Origin: Abiotrophia defectiva ATCC 49176
GTDB taxonomy: Bacteria; Bacillota; Bacilli; Lactobacillales; Aerococcaceae
Assembly (NCBI RefSeq): GCF_000160075.2
Contig: NZ_KI535340.1
Span: 650,711 to 714,710, forward strand
Length of the DNA stretch: 64,000 bases
Reading direction: 5' to 3'
Made by a program: the position numbers and the translations under genes. The notes under the pieces are model-generated. The model was not told the DNA's origin, did no database searches, and saw only the letters and a list, made by a program, of their open reading frames with translations. Positions 33,168-42,784 of the stretch are shown here, piece after piece. The number at the start of each line of letters is the position of its first letter. Within the stretch, counting starts at the first letter, position 1.

Positions 33168-34027
33168 GCGGCACCACCTTTCTGCTTGTTAAAGAATGAC
33201 AAGAGATCATTAACCAGGCGGTTACGACTAGACTCAGCGTTATCGCCTTGGTCGTCTCTACTTAAGTAACGTTTTAGGAGTTCCTTGAGCTCCTTAGGGT
33301 CTACATCCCGGTGCAAATGGTCTCTCATAGCTAAGCTGACCCCGCCTGTCTCTTCTGAGACAATCAAGGTGACCGCGTCTGTGACTTCTGATAGACCAAT
33401 CGCTGCCCGATGGCGTGTCCCTAATTCCTTAGGAATGGCCTGACTACCAGACAAAGGTAGATAGCAGGCAGCTGCTGCCACGCGATGGCCCGCGATAATA
33501 ACGGCCCCATCATGGAGTGGCGTATTGGGGATGAAGATATTGACTAAGAGCTGATGGGAAATAGCTGAATCCATGGGAATGCCCGTTTGGATGTATTCAT
33601 TCAGGCTATTTTCTCGTTCGATGGAAATCAGCGCCCCGATTTTACGACGGGACATGTACCAAATACTCTTGTCTAAGTCTTGAATCAAACGAGCAGTTGG
33701 ATCATGCTCTAATCCCTTGCGCGAGCGAGAGCTGACGGTTCGCCCGATAGATTCTAGGGCACGGCGCAATTCTGGTTGGAAGAGGATGACCACGGCCACC
33801 ACACCCCAAGAAATAACTTGTTGCAGCAACCAATCGATGGTCTGCAAGCCTACAACCGAGGCAATAAATTTAGCGGCTAAGATTATGCCTACCCCTTTTA
33901 ATAAGTTCATTGCCCGTGTATTACGTGCATAGAGTAAGACACGATAGATAATGTACCAGACTATGGCAATATCCAGGAGTCGAACTAAAGGCTTATCCAC
34001 TAAGAATTGATGAAACCAATCCAACAT
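33164..34027 (-). CDS. cdaA: Diadenylate cyclase CdaA
   Basis: The 287-residue enzyme makes c-di-AMP from two ATP. It has three N-terminal membrane helices (about 13-85) and a DAC domain with the catalytic TPLHDGAVIIAG (DGA, near 168) and GTRHRAAIGLSEVTDA (RHR, near 200). GAGGAG precedes the ATG. It heads the cdaA-cdaR-glmM operon. c-di-AMP controls potassium and osmolyte transport and cell-wall balance in Firmicutes. Confidence 0.97.
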   Translation of the reverse strand: MLDWFHQFLVDKPLVRLLDIAIVWYIIYRVLLYARNTRAMNLLKGVGIILAAKFIASVVGLQTIDWLLQQVISWGVVAVVILFQPELRRALESIGRTVSSRSRKGLEHDPTARLIQDLDKSIWYMSRRKIGALISIERENSLNEYIQTGIPMDSAISHQLLVNIFIPNTPLHDGAVIIAGHRVAAAACYLPLSGSQAIPKELGTRHRAAIGLSEVTDAVTLIVSEETGGVSLAMRDHLHRDVDPKELKELLKRYLSRDDQGDNAESSRNRLVNDLLSFFNKQKGGAA

Positions 34028-34163
34028 CTTCTCCTCACCTTTCTCTTGTATTCGACTTATTATACCATAAGTTAGCTAGAGGAAGGAAATATTTGTACAG
34101 TGAACTTTTCACCTGGCTTTTGACTGTCTCTGTTACTGAGCTAGTAACCTTCCATAGACAGAC

Positions 34164-34192
34164 AAAAAGACCGGCCGTAGCCGATCTTTTTC
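34164..34192. terminator. Bidirectional terminator
   Basis: AAAAGACCGGC pairs with GCCGATCTTTT (one mismatch) over CGTA, just past the phosphoglycosyl transferase stop. Confidence 0.78.
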
Positions 34193-34202
34193 TAGTGCTA
34201 TT

Positions 34203-35606
34203 TTAACGTGCTCCTTTGCCTAGGAGGACAATTCTAACGGTCTTCAAGAGAATCTTGAAATCTAGCCACAAGGACCAGTTATCAATGTATTCGGCATCTA
34301 AATGAACCACTTCTTCAAAGTCAGTAATATCACTACGTCCGCTTACCTGCCAGAGCCCAGTTATACCAGGCCGTAACTTGAGGCGCTTCTTATGGCCAGC
34401 AGAATAGGCCTTGAACTCACTCTCGGTCGGCGGCCGGGTGCCAATCAAGCTCATATCACCAATCAGAACATTGTAGAACTGTGGCAACTCGTCTAGACTA
34501 GTCCGGCGAATAAAGCGACCGACTTTGGTGATACGTGGGTCATCTTCTAACTTGAACATGAGACCCTTCATCTGATTGTATTGTTCTAATTCCTTCTTGC
34601 GCTCTTCAGCGTCAGCATACATGGAGCGGAATTTATAGAACTTAAAGACCCGTCCATTACGGCCCACACGATTTTGGGCGAAGATAGCAGGACCCTTAGA
34701 TTCTAACTTAATCAAAGGCACTAAGATTAGGCCAACTAAGAAGGTAATGACTAAGCCCACTAAGGCGCCCAAGATATCAATAGCCCGCTTAATGGTCATC
34801 CATTTGTAGTCATAGAATTTAGTGGAGAAGGTCAAGACACTGTACTTGCCTAGCTTACGAACTCGGCGGTCCGAATTAAGGGGAATCTCAAAGGCTGAGA
34901 TATTGAGACTGACCACAATCCCCATGGACTGGAAGAGTAAGAGGTAATCCGCAATTTGCTCATCAAAATCACGAGACAAATTAAGGAAGACTTCATCGAC
35001 CACATTCTGAGTCGCATAGGGCTCGAGCTCATCTACAGAAAGGATGAGCTTATCTTGGAAAATCTTAGGTAAGGCCAATTCCTCTGGTTTATCTAAGAGC
35101 GCAATGGCACAAATCTGCCCACCCCAAGCTCTACTGGCTTCAAAGCGAGCCGCAATACGTTCTAGGCGATCCGATGTCGTCACCAAGAGTACCTTGCGCG
35201 AATATTTGAGGGTTGGATAGAGGTGCTGGTAATAGTATTTAATCGAGGAATGAACAGCATAAACCAAAAGCCCATTTAGCGTCACGAAAACCAAGGACGC
35301 CGTCCGAGCAATATAGAAGTGGTTCTTAGACATAAAGACCATCATGGTAATGCCGACAAGGAAATAGATAGAATAAATAATAACTGACTTGAGTTGTTCC
35401 AAGTAGCCGCGGTCAAACAAAGAGTTAAATTGATTGGACACATAGAAGGCTGCTATATGAATCAGTAACAAGGTATTGACATCGTCCATATCCATGTGGA
35501 GTCGTGGTGAGCGGCTGGTGGTTAAGAGTAGGCCGACCAAGATGACACCCATCAAGTCAACCATACAAATTAAGAATTTTTTCAAATCACGATCTTTCGT
35601 GGTCAC
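34203..35606 (-). CDS. Polyprenyl-phosphate sugar phosphotransferase (WbaP/CpsE-like)
   Basis: The 467-residue protein has four N-terminal membrane helices, a CoA-binding-like middle domain, a fifth helix (about 275-300) and the PGT catalytic domain with KFYKFRSMYADAEERKKELE, RRTSLDELPQFYNVLIGDM and RPGITGLWQVSGRSD. It loads the first sugar-1-phosphate onto undecaprenyl phosphate for capsule or wall polysaccharide. The start appears to be a GTG at 35606 with AGGAGG 12 bases upstream, a long spacing. It is separated from galU by a terminator, so it is transcribed on its own. Confidence 0.93.
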   Translation of the reverse strand: MTTKDRDLKKFLICMVDLMGVILVGLLLTTSRSPRLHMDMDDVNTLLLIHIAAFYVSNQFNSLFDRGYLEQLKSVIIYSIYFLVGITMMVFMSKNHFYIARTASLVFVTLNGLLVYAVHSSIKYYYQHLYPTLKYSRKVLLVTTSDRLERIAARFEASRAWGGQICAIALLDKPEELALPKIFQDKLILSVDELEPYATQNVVDEVFLNLSRDFDEQIADYLLLFQSMGIVVSLNISAFEIPLNSDRRVRKLGKYSVLTFSTKFYDYKWMTIKRAIDILGALVGLVITFLVGLILVPLIKLESKGPAIFAQNRVGRNGRVFKFYKFRSMYADAEERKKELEQYNQMKGLMFKLEDDPRITKVGRFIRRTSLDELPQFYNVLIGDMSLIGTRPPTESEFKAYSAGHKKRLKLRPGITGLWQVSGRSDITDFEEVVHLDAEYIDNWSLWLDFKILLKTVRIVLLGKGAR

Positions 35607-35822
35607 TGTGGGGCGTCCTCCTTATAGAATTTGATAAATTCCTATTTATTGCATCACTTTATTATAGCACCTGTCACCCAAAAATTCTATACTTCTCAAA
35701 ATAAATTTCAGAAGCTAACCATCACTTTTATTTAAATGATAGAAGAAACTACTAGCAAATGCTGAGCAAACTTTTACTAGCTCTCGCTACTCTCATACCT
35801 AGACTTAAGGGCCAAATAAAGC

Positions 35823-35848
35823 AAAAGGCTAAGACCTAGGTCTTAGCC
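35823..35848 (-). terminator. Terminator below galU
   Basis: A perfect 22-bp palindrome GGCTAAGACC/GGTCTTAGCC is followed by TTTTGCTTT on the minus strand. Confidence 0.75.
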
Positions 35849-35866
35849 TCCATATTATCCATTATT

Positions 35867-36754
35867 CTAGCGTAATGTTGTTGCTATATTTTTGATATAT
35901 TCCTTTAGCCCCGCAGCGGTTTCAGGGTGACTCAAGCCATACTCCACCATATAGCGCATATAACCCATTTTGTTGCCAACATCATGGCGGTTACCTTGAC
36001 ACTGAACAGCCAACACACGTTGGGTCTGATTGAGTTTGTTAAGGGCATCCGTGAGTTGAACTTCGTCTTCCTTACCTACAGGCAGGTCTTCCAAGAGATC
36101 GAAGATTTCAGGTGGCAAGACATAACGTCCGGCAATGGCCATGTGACTCTTGAGCTCACTGGCCTTGGGCTTTTCCACCATATTGTTAATGTGATGAACC
36201 GGTAAGCCCACTTGATTGTCGACTACTTTGCCTAATTCAACAATCCCCATTTGTTCAGCTTCTTCATCAGAAACTTCCATAATGGCCACATTGGCCGTTT
36301 GAGTTTCTTGATAGAGATCCATGAGCTGACGAGTGACAGGTTGCTGCCCCGTCATAATGTTGTCACCTAACATGACCACAAAAGGCTCATCTGCCACAAA
36401 GGCCTTAGCCGCTAAAATCGCATCTCCTAAGCCCTTTGGATAAGACTGGCGAACAAAGAAGAGATTAGCCTGGGTGGTCCCCTCCACTAGTTTAAGCAAA
36501 TCTGCCTTACCTTTTGAGCGGAGGTTGTCTTCCAACTCGATATTGGAGTCAAAGTGGTCCTCAATAGGCCGTTTGGTTTTACCCGTAATAATCAAGATTT
36601 CCTCGATACCAGACGCAATGGCCTCTTCCACAATAAACTGGACAATAGGCTTGTCTACAATCGGGAGCATTTCCTTAGCGAAGGCTTTAGTGGCTGGCAA
36701 GAAGCCCGTTCCATAGCCGGCCGCCGGAATAACAGCTTTTCTAATTTTCTTCAT
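35867..36754 (-). CDS. galU: UTP-glucose-1-phosphate uridylyltransferase with altered signature
   Basis: The 295-residue protein is a full-length GalU, which makes UDP-glucose. Family marks are KEMLPIVDKPIVQFIVEEA, MLGDNIMTG and EKP. In the nucleotide-binding loop, however, the usual GTRFLP reads GTGFLP: codon 17 (36704-36706) is GGC instead of the expected CGC. That Arg contacts the UTP phosphates in the family. The rest of the protein is not degraded, so this is either a real variant with weak activity or a sequencing error. It follows the LCP gene by 10 bp. Confidence 0.9.
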   Translation of the reverse strand: MKKIRKAVIPAAGYGTGFLPATKAFAKEMLPIVDKPIVQFIVEEAIASGIEEILIITGKTKRPIEDHFDSNIELEDNLRSKGKADLLKLVEGTTQANLFFVRQSYPKGLGDAILAAKAFVADEPFVVMLGDNIMTGQQPVTRQLMDLYQETQTANVAIMEVSDEEAEQMGIVELGKVVDNQVGLPVHHINNMVEKPKASELKSHMAIAGRYVLPPEIFDLLEDLPVGKEDEVQLTDALNKLNQTQRVLAVQCQGNRHDVGNKMGYMRYMVEYGLSHPETAAGLKEYIKNIATTLR

Positions 36755-36764
36755 GAGATGTCTC

Positions 36765-37598
36765 CTATTCTTTCAAGTCAGACAGTAAGGTCGTGCGTAA
36801 TTCAGCTAGAGAGGCTTGGTCAGGGATATCGTAATAAATGCCATTAATGGTTTGTCCCTGCCCTTGCAATTGACCTAGTTCAAGTTGTAGGCCCGCTTGG
36901 CGATATTGATTGAAAAGCCCCATGAGTTGATCCAAGGACAAGTCAGTCGAGACAGATGTCATAAGAGAGGCCACTTTCAAAGGATCTAATTTAAAAGAGG
37001 CATCTTGTGCCTTATGCATCAGGGCTTCTAGCACTTGTCGTTGACGGGCTTGGCGGACATAGTCACCGCTTGAAGAGAAGCGATCTCGCACATAGTAGAG
37101 GGCTGTCCGGCCATCTAAATAAACCGGCGTGTCTTGGTAAAATTCATAGCCATCAATGGTAAATGTTTCAGGTGGCACTACTTCTACTCCGCCCACTAAA
37201 TCCACCAAATCTTCTAGCCCCTTCATATTAAGCGCTAAATAGTGTTGGATGGGGACGCCTAGTAAGTGCTCGACGGTTAGTTTGGATAACTCCGCACCAC
37301 CATAGGCATAGGCGTGGTTGAGCTTATCCATGCCCTCGTAGCCCTCAATATTGACATAGGTGTCTCGCGGTAGACTAACGAGGCGTAGGGTTTTATGGCT
37401 AGGGTTCAGGGTCATCACCATGATGGTATCGGAACGACCTTGTTCTGTCCGGCCCAGCTCCCCCGTGTCAATCCCCAGAAAGAGGAAAGACATTGGCCCC
37501 GATTCAGGCGTCGCCTGAACCTGAGGTCCTTGCCACAGACTGGCCACTAGGCCCAAGATGAGGATTAAAAGCAAATGCTGGAGTTTTGATTTCATCAT
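36765..37598 (-). CDS. LytR-CpsA-Psr (LCP) family ligase
   Basis: The 277-residue protein has an N-terminal anchor or signal helix (about 7-28) and an LCP domain with FLGIDTGELGRTEQGRSDTI (about 40-59), SLPRDTYVNIEGYEGMDKLN (about 79-98) and GGVEVV. The Arg and Asp residues that hold polyprenyl pyrophosphate are present. LCP enzymes attach wall polymers to peptidoglycan. It is shorter than typical (300-400 residues) and ends soon after the domain. AGGAGG precedes tandem ATGs; the first is used here. It sits between the dehydratase and galU in one operon. Confidence 0.92.
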   Translation of the reverse strand: MMKSKLQHLLLILILGLVASLWQGPQVQATPESGPMSFLFLGIDTGELGRTEQGRSDTIMVMTLNPSHKTLRLVSLPRDTYVNIEGYEGMDKLNHAYAYGGAELSKLTVEHLLGVPIQHYLALNMKGLEDLVDLVGGVEVVPPETFTIDGYEFYQDTPVYLDGRTALYYVRDRFSSSGDYVRQARQRQVLEALMHKAQDASFKLDPLKVASLMTSVSTDLSLDQLMGLFNQYRQAGLQLELGQLQGQGQTINGIYYDIPDQASLAELRTTLLSDLKE

Positions 37599-37607
37599 GG
37601 GGGCCTC

Positions 37608-39464
37608 CTAGTCAGCTTGAGTAGTTTGATTGGCGAAGCCAATGATGGCTTCTTTGAGGACATCGCCTTCTAAGTTATCGAATTCTGCCATTTTAGCTTC
37701 AATGGTAGCCAGCGGCATGGTATTTACCTTGCCGACGAAGATTTGATCATGCACTTGGTTATCAACAAATTCTGACGCCACCAAGAGCTCTTCATAGAGT
37801 TTCTCACCCGGACGAATGCCTACTTCAACAATTGGGATTTCTTTTTCAGTATGGCCACTAAGCAGGACCATTTTCTTAGCCAAGTCATAAATCTTAACAG
37901 GTTCACCCATATCTAAGATGAAGACTTCACCGTCGCGGGCATATGCCCCGGCATGAATGACTAAGCGACTAGCTTCCGGAATGGTCATAAAGTAACGGGT
38001 CATGCGGAAGTCGGTCACCGTCAAAGGTCCACCTGCAGCAATTTGTCGTTCAAAGACTGGAATGACACTGCCTCGGCTACCTAAGACATTACCGAAACGA
38101 ACGGCACAATAGGTGGATTGACTGGTCTTATTGAAGCCAGTCACAATCAGTTCGGCTACACGTTTAGTTGCCCCCATCACGTTAGGTGGGTTGACCGCCT
38201 TATCTGTCGAAATCATGACCATCTTAGGCACACCAGCTTGGTCGACTGCCTTGGCCACATTATAGGTCCCGTGGATATTATTTTTGAGGGCTTCCTTAGG
38301 GTTACGCTCCATCATCGGCACATGCTTATGAGCTGCTGCATGATAGACGATAGCTGGTTGATAATCCTGGAAGACTTGTAATAAGCGTGGGTAATCTTGA
38401 ATATCTGCAATAACGGGCACATATTCGATTTCCGGATGGCTCTTAATTAATTCATGGTAAATCAGATAAATGGAGTTTTCGCCATGACCTAAGAGGATCA
38501 CGCGTTTAGGCTTGAAGCGACTCACTTGGCGACAGATTTCGCTCCCGATTGAGCCACCTGCCCCGGTCACTAAGATGGTTTTATGGCTTAACTCTTGGTC
38601 CAGGCATGACTCATCTAGGCGGATTTCCTTACGACCCAAGAGGTCTACAATGTCAATTTTCTTAATCCCATTGCGTTGTGGGCCAGCCCCTTGAATAACA
38701 TCTTCAACCTTAGGCATTTTATAGACGGTTAAGCCCGCCTCATTACACATTTCGAGAATGCGTTCATATTCGCGCGGTTCAAGAGAGGGGATAGCCACGA
38801 TGACTTCGTCAATATCATATTCTTTGGCCAGGCTGGCTAAATCATCATAACGGCCTAAAACCGGCACACCACTTAACTGTTGTCCCTTCTTATTGAGGTC
38901 GTTATCCAAAATCCCCACGATGTCCAAATCACTGGTTTGGGGTTGATAGCTGTTCATGAAGGCCGCGCCTCCGTCCCCAGCCCCAATTAGGAAAATTCGG
39001 CGACTGGTCGCCACCTCCTGGCCGCGATCTCGTTGGGAGTATAAGAGCTGCCAAATCAAACGTGGCGCAAAAACCAAGAAGGTACTCAAGAGAATGAAGA
39101 GAACCAAGAATCGAACTGAAAACTGAGGCAAGAAGACATAGCTAATGCCATAGCCCACCACACTGGAAATGGCGATGGTGGAAAAGAGCTTCATAAATTC
39201 ATCTAGGGAATTGTAGCGGCTCATACTTGCTGCCAAGCCCATAAGATGGGTTAAAACTTGGTAAATTGCAAAAGTTAACCCCACATACACAATGTAGTCA
39301 AAGGGATTAGGGTTAATCAAGGTATAGAAGAGGACATAGGATACCACAATGGCTACAATAAAACTTATTAAGTCACTGATGGCCCAGAAAAATTGTTTCT
39401 GCCCCCGATTTAATCTTTCAACGATGTCTATTACATAGCCGGCTATATCTTTATTCAAAATCAT
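37608..39464 (-). CDS. UDP-sugar 4,6-dehydratase, PglF/CapD-like
   Basis: The 618-residue membrane enzyme has four N-terminal helices, a first Rossmann domain (FLIGAGDGGAAFM near 150) and a second SDR domain (LVTGAGGSIGSEICRQV near 290; MISTDKAVNPPNVMGATKR near 425). It converts UDP-GlcNAc to the 4-keto-6-deoxy sugar for bacillosamine- or FucNAc-type sugars. The ATG at 39464 has AAAGGTGG 6 bases upstream; the frame extends 9 codons further without a better site. It leads the dehydratase-LCP-galU operon. No aminotransferase follows it here. Confidence 0.92.
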   Translation of the reverse strand: MILNKDIAGYVIDIVERLNRGQKQFFWAISDLISFIVAIVVSYVLFYTLINPNPFDYIVYVGLTFAIYQVLTHLMGLAASMSRYNSLDEFMKLFSTIAISSVVGYGISYVFLPQFSVRFLVLFILLSTFLVFAPRLIWQLLYSQRDRGQEVATSRRIFLIGAGDGGAAFMNSYQPQTSDLDIVGILDNDLNKKGQQLSGVPVLGRYDDLASLAKEYDIDEVIVAIPSLEPREYERILEMCNEAGLTVYKMPKVEDVIQGAGPQRNGIKKIDIVDLLGRKEIRLDESCLDQELSHKTILVTGAGGSIGSEICRQVSRFKPKRVILLGHGENSIYLIYHELIKSHPEIEYVPVIADIQDYPRLLQVFQDYQPAIVYHAAAHKHVPMMERNPKEALKNNIHGTYNVAKAVDQAGVPKMVMISTDKAVNPPNVMGATKRVAELIVTGFNKTSQSTYCAVRFGNVLGSRGSVIPVFERQIAAGGPLTVTDFRMTRYFMTIPEASRLVIHAGAYARDGEVFILDMGEPVKIYDLAKKMVLLSGHTEKEIPIVEVGIRPGEKLYEELLVASEFVDNQVHDQIFVGKVNTMPLATIEAKMAEFDNLEGDVLKEAIIGFANQTTQAD

Positions 39465-39595
39465 ACTGCCACCTTTTCTATAGATTTGCATTCTTTTGTA
39501 TCAGTACTATTTTACTCTTGATTGGGTCAAAATACAATGTATTTTCGCTAAAAAGAGCCCCAGTTAGCCCATAGGACTCTGTCCCTACCCCAAAT

Positions 39596-39626
39596 AAAAA
39601 CACGGCAAGGCTAACCCTTACCGTGT
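39596..39626 (-). terminator. Terminator overlapping the yesN-like stop codon
   Basis: ACACGGTAAGG pairs with the CCTTGCCGTGT arm (one mismatch), with T5 on the minus strand. The stop at 39618-39620 lies inside the stem, so termination is built into the last codons. Confidence 0.75.
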
Positions 39627-41099
39627 CGTTTGCTTATCTTCCTGAGCCTTAAGGTGATCATGATAGTGTTGGCGATACTCTTTAGGACTGACACCCTCAG
39701 ATTGTTTAAAGACCCGATAAAAATAGGCTTGATTCTGATAGCCAACCTTGACCGCAATCTGGGCCACCGACAGCTTAGACGCAATCAGTAAATCCTTAGC
39801 GATAGCTAGACGATATTGATTGATATAGCGGGACAGAGTCATACCGACCTCACGCTTGAAGAGTTGCCCCAAGTACATGACATTGACATGGAGGTCATCG
39901 GCCAAACTCTTCATGGAGATATTCTCGTTATAGCGTTCATAGATAGCCGCCAAGACTTCATTGACTATTGGCGGATAGAGGTGGTGACGTTTCTCACGTC
40001 CACCTAAATCTAAACTCTCCTTGAGATGTTGGCTTAGCAAGGCAAAAGTCAGAGGCTGATTGGCCCCTTCATCTAGGAGACTGGTTGGGGTATGCTGGTT
40101 AGATTTAATATCAAAATAATGCCGAATCAAGGCCGTTAATTGCACCACTTCCTGAGGCGCTAGTTCCCGCTCCTGACAAAAGGCCAAGAAACTATCTAAG
40201 TCCGCATCCAGTTTAATACTATTCTGCTTGTCGATGGCTTCATAGAGATGGCCCACTAATTGATCGACTAACTTGGCGGTTGCCGGATCGCTCTGAGGAC
40301 TTTCGCTCTCATCCTGACAAAAGATTTGCCTAGCTCTCTCTTCATCCCACTCCCATTCATAGAAAAGCCGTCGACTTTCAGCCTGAAGGAAGGCTTGGAG
40401 TTTATGATGAATGTCGGTTAGGCTAAGCTTAGTCTGTATTTGCATCCCACTATCTTGAAGTTTTTGACTAGAATCTGACTGGGGCATAATCCCTAGTAGC
40501 CAGTCACCTAGCACCATAATAGACCAACCGCCCGTAGCCAACAATTGGGGCTGACAAGTCTTTGGTGCCAAAACCCACTGCCAGTTGGGGGCAGTGACAT
40601 CCTGGTAACGAAGAGGTAAGCTCCCTTGGCCTGTCTCTAACCAACTAGTCAGTTGAGCTTGCTCATGGTCCGAAATAACCTGAGCTAGGGCTCGCTTATC
40701 CCGAATTTCTTGGGCTACTTGGCTAAGCACCCGATGAAGTTCTACCTTGTCTATAGGCTTAAGCAGATAATTCTTGGCCCCTAATTCCATGCCTCGCTTA
40801 ACGTACTCAAATTCCTGATAGCCTGACACAAAAATGAAGGCAAAGTCCTGGCCCAGCTCCTTGGCTTGACTAATAAAATCAATCCCCGTCACGTTAGGCA
40901 TATTGACATCGGTGATGACAATATCTACAGCTTGGTGACTCATTAAGTCCAAGGCTTCCTGGCCATTACCAGCTGTCCCTACAAGTTGCAGGCCTAGTTC
41001 TTGCCAGCGGATCAGGCGTTCTAAACCTTTGACGATCATGTACTCATCGTCCACAATCAGGACCCTGAGTGGGGTGGGTTGAAAGGACACTTGAGCCAT
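39618..41099 (-). CDS. YesN-like response regulator with AraC output domain
   Basis: The 493-residue regulator has a receiver domain (about 10-130; phospho-acceptor Asp in VDIVITDVNMPNVTG near 60, Lys in NYLLKPID near 110), a long middle segment and an AraC-type double helix-turn-helix (about 380-485, ending NQAYFYRVFKQSEGVSPKEY). With the overlapping sensor kinase it forms a YesM/YesN-type system for extracellular sugars. AAGGAGG precedes the ATG, and the gene overlaps the kinase gene by 43 bp. I infer that it binds the 21-bp-spaced repeats upstream of the transporter, GH1 and secreted-protein genes. Confidence 0.92.
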   Translation of the reverse strand: MAQVSFQPTPLRVLIVDDEYMIVKGLERLIRWQELGLQLVGTAGNGQEALDLMSHQAVDIVITDVNMPNVTGIDFISQAKELGQDFAFIFVSGYQEFEYVKRGMELGAKNYLLKPIDKVELHRVLSQVAQEIRDKRALAQVISDHEQAQLTSWLETGQGSLPLRYQDVTAPNWQWVLAPKTCQPQLLATGGWSIMVLGDWLLGIMPQSDSSQKLQDSGMQIQTKLSLTDIHHKLQAFLQAESRRLFYEWEWDEERARQIFCQDESESPQSDPATAKLVDQLVGHLYEAIDKQNSIKLDADLDSFLAFCQERELAPQEVVQLTALIRHYFDIKSNQHTPTSLLDEGANQPLTFALLSQHLKESLDLGGREKRHHLYPPIVNEVLAAIYERYNENISMKSLADDLHVNVMYLGQLFKREVGMTLSRYINQYRLAIAKDLLIASKLSVAQIAVKVGYQNQAYFYRVFKQSEGVSPKEYRQHYHDHLKAQEDKQTTR

Positions 41100-42784
41100 A
41101 CACGGACACCTCCTTCTTCATTTACTTGATAAGATAAAGTAGCCTCGCCACCAAAATAATGATGCAGTCGCTCAGCCACATTAAAGATTCCAATTGACTG
41201 CCGGCTATTCGGTTCAATGGGTCGAGCTCCTTCTCTTAATCCTTGATTTAAGGCGCTGAGGGTTTCCGGGGACATACCTCTCCCATTATCAGACACTTCA
41301 ATCCAGAGCCTGCTAGTCAGGCTAGCTTGGTCGGCCACGCCTTCCACCCAGGCTTTGATGACTAAGTGATTATCACTTCTAGCGAAATCCACGCCATGCA
41401 CAAAATAGTTTTCAATCAATGGTTGCAAGGTAAACTTAGGCAAGACGAAAGCTTGACATTCTGATGTCATTTCAATATCCACCTGCAATTTGTTAGGATA
41501 GCGCACTTGGTAGAGGTGGATGTATTTACGACAGAAGGAAAGCTCACGCTCCAAGGTCGTCTCCTTCTCATCGCTAATGTTATTTCTTAATAAGGCAGCG
41601 AAATCATAGACGATATCGGCCAATTCATCTGCCCCCTCAGTCAGGGCACTCATGCGAATAAACTCTAGAGTGTTATACATAAAATGCGGATTGATTTGCG
41701 ACTGCAAAGCCTTGAGAATGGCTTCGTGCTCGCGGGCTTCCATGGAATAGAGTTCCTGTATGTTGACCTGATACTGGTCTAACATGGTATTAATGGAATG
41801 GGTAATTTCCCGAAGTTCATCCTGCTTATCGGCTTCACGAATACGATAGTAGAACTGCCCTTCTCCAATTCGCTTGAGGGTCGTGACCATATCATGAACC
41901 TGATTAGAATAGGCCCCGAAGAAACGATAAAGCAAGGCCAAGAGGATGACTGCCACAAGTATGGTAATCAAGGTAATCACTAATACTGGACCCGTAACCC
42001 GTTGCCAGATGATCGACTTAGGCAAGAGACTAATAATCAGTAGATCCTCGCCCGTCTCCATGCGGCTGATTAGGTAGCCAGACAGCGAGTTTTCTCCTTT
42101 GATGACCGCTTGTAGCTTGTCTTGACTCAGCTTGCCACGTTCTAGGAGCATGCGTTTTAGCTTAGCATCGACGACGACAGTTTGAGCCTTGGTTAAGAGC
42201 GGCGACTCGGCCAGCCCTTGGAAGAAACGATCAGCATGGTAGTTGACCTGAACCTGCCCCAAACTATGGCCAGAACGCAAGTCAAATAAAGGGCGGTCAA
42301 AGCCAATCTCTTGACCCTCTTCTTTACTTATATCAGACGGCATCATCTTACGGCCTCGTGTGTTGTCGGCGGTAGAAACAATCAGTTCTTTGGCATTATC
42401 GACATGGATCACAATCGAGGTAATATCTTGAAACTCCCGATGAAGTCGATAGAGCTTATCAGGCAAGTAGAGATTGTACTGACGGTTCATTAGAAAGCTC
42501 TCTAGCGACTCCTGGTAGCTATAATTGGCATAATGACGCAAGGCTTCAATCTGCTTGGTTGACTCCGTCAGTTTTTGCGCGATTTTCTGAGTATCTTGGT
42601 CAGCCTGACTGAGTTCTGTCTGAATATGGTAGTGCATGAGATTAAGCTCCGCCAGGGCGTTATTGACGTTATGTTGATAGAGCAAGTAGACCGCTACAAG
42701 AGGCAAAAGAAAGACCAAGACCAGAATCAGAGTTGCATAGTAGCGTAAGAGCCGACTAAAGCGGTTGGGATTCTTCTGGCTCAT
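41057..42784 (-). CDS. YesM-like sensor histidine kinase
   Basis: The 575-residue kinase has membrane helices near 13-33 and 265-290 flanking an external sensor domain, then a HAMP region (about 290-345), a His_kinase domain with the phospho-acceptor His in QINPHFMYNTLEFIRM (near 367) and an HATPase domain with SDNGRGMSPE. Family members sense sugar through an ABC binding protein or directly. AAGGAG precedes the ATG. Overlaps on both sides (28-43 bp) show tight coupling with yesL- and yesN-like genes. Confidence 0.93.
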   Translation of the reverse strand: MSQKNPNRFSRLLRYYATLILVLVFLLPLVAVYLLYQHNVNNALAELNLMHYHIQTELSQADQDTQKIAQKLTESTKQIEALRHYANYSYQESLESFLMNRQYNLYLPDKLYRLHREFQDITSIVIHVDNAKELIVSTADNTRGRKMMPSDISKEEGQEIGFDRPLFDLRSGHSLGQVQVNYHADRFFQGLAESPLLTKAQTVVVDAKLKRMLLERGKLSQDKLQAVIKGENSLSGYLISRMETGEDLLIISLLPKSIIWQRVTGPVLVITLITILVAVILLALLYRFFGAYSNQVHDMVTTLKRIGEGQFYYRIREADKQDELREITHSINTMLDQYQVNIQELYSMEAREHEAILKALQSQINPHFMYNTLEFIRMSALTEGADELADIVYDFAALLRNNISDEKETTLERELSFCRKYIHLYQVRYPNKLQVDIEMTSECQAFVLPKFTLQPLIENYFVHGVDFARSDNHLVIKAWVEGVADQASLTSRLWIEVSDNGRGMSPETLSALNQGLREGARPIEPNSRQSIGIFNVAERLHHYFGGEATLSYQVNEEGGVRVWLKCPFNPPHSGS

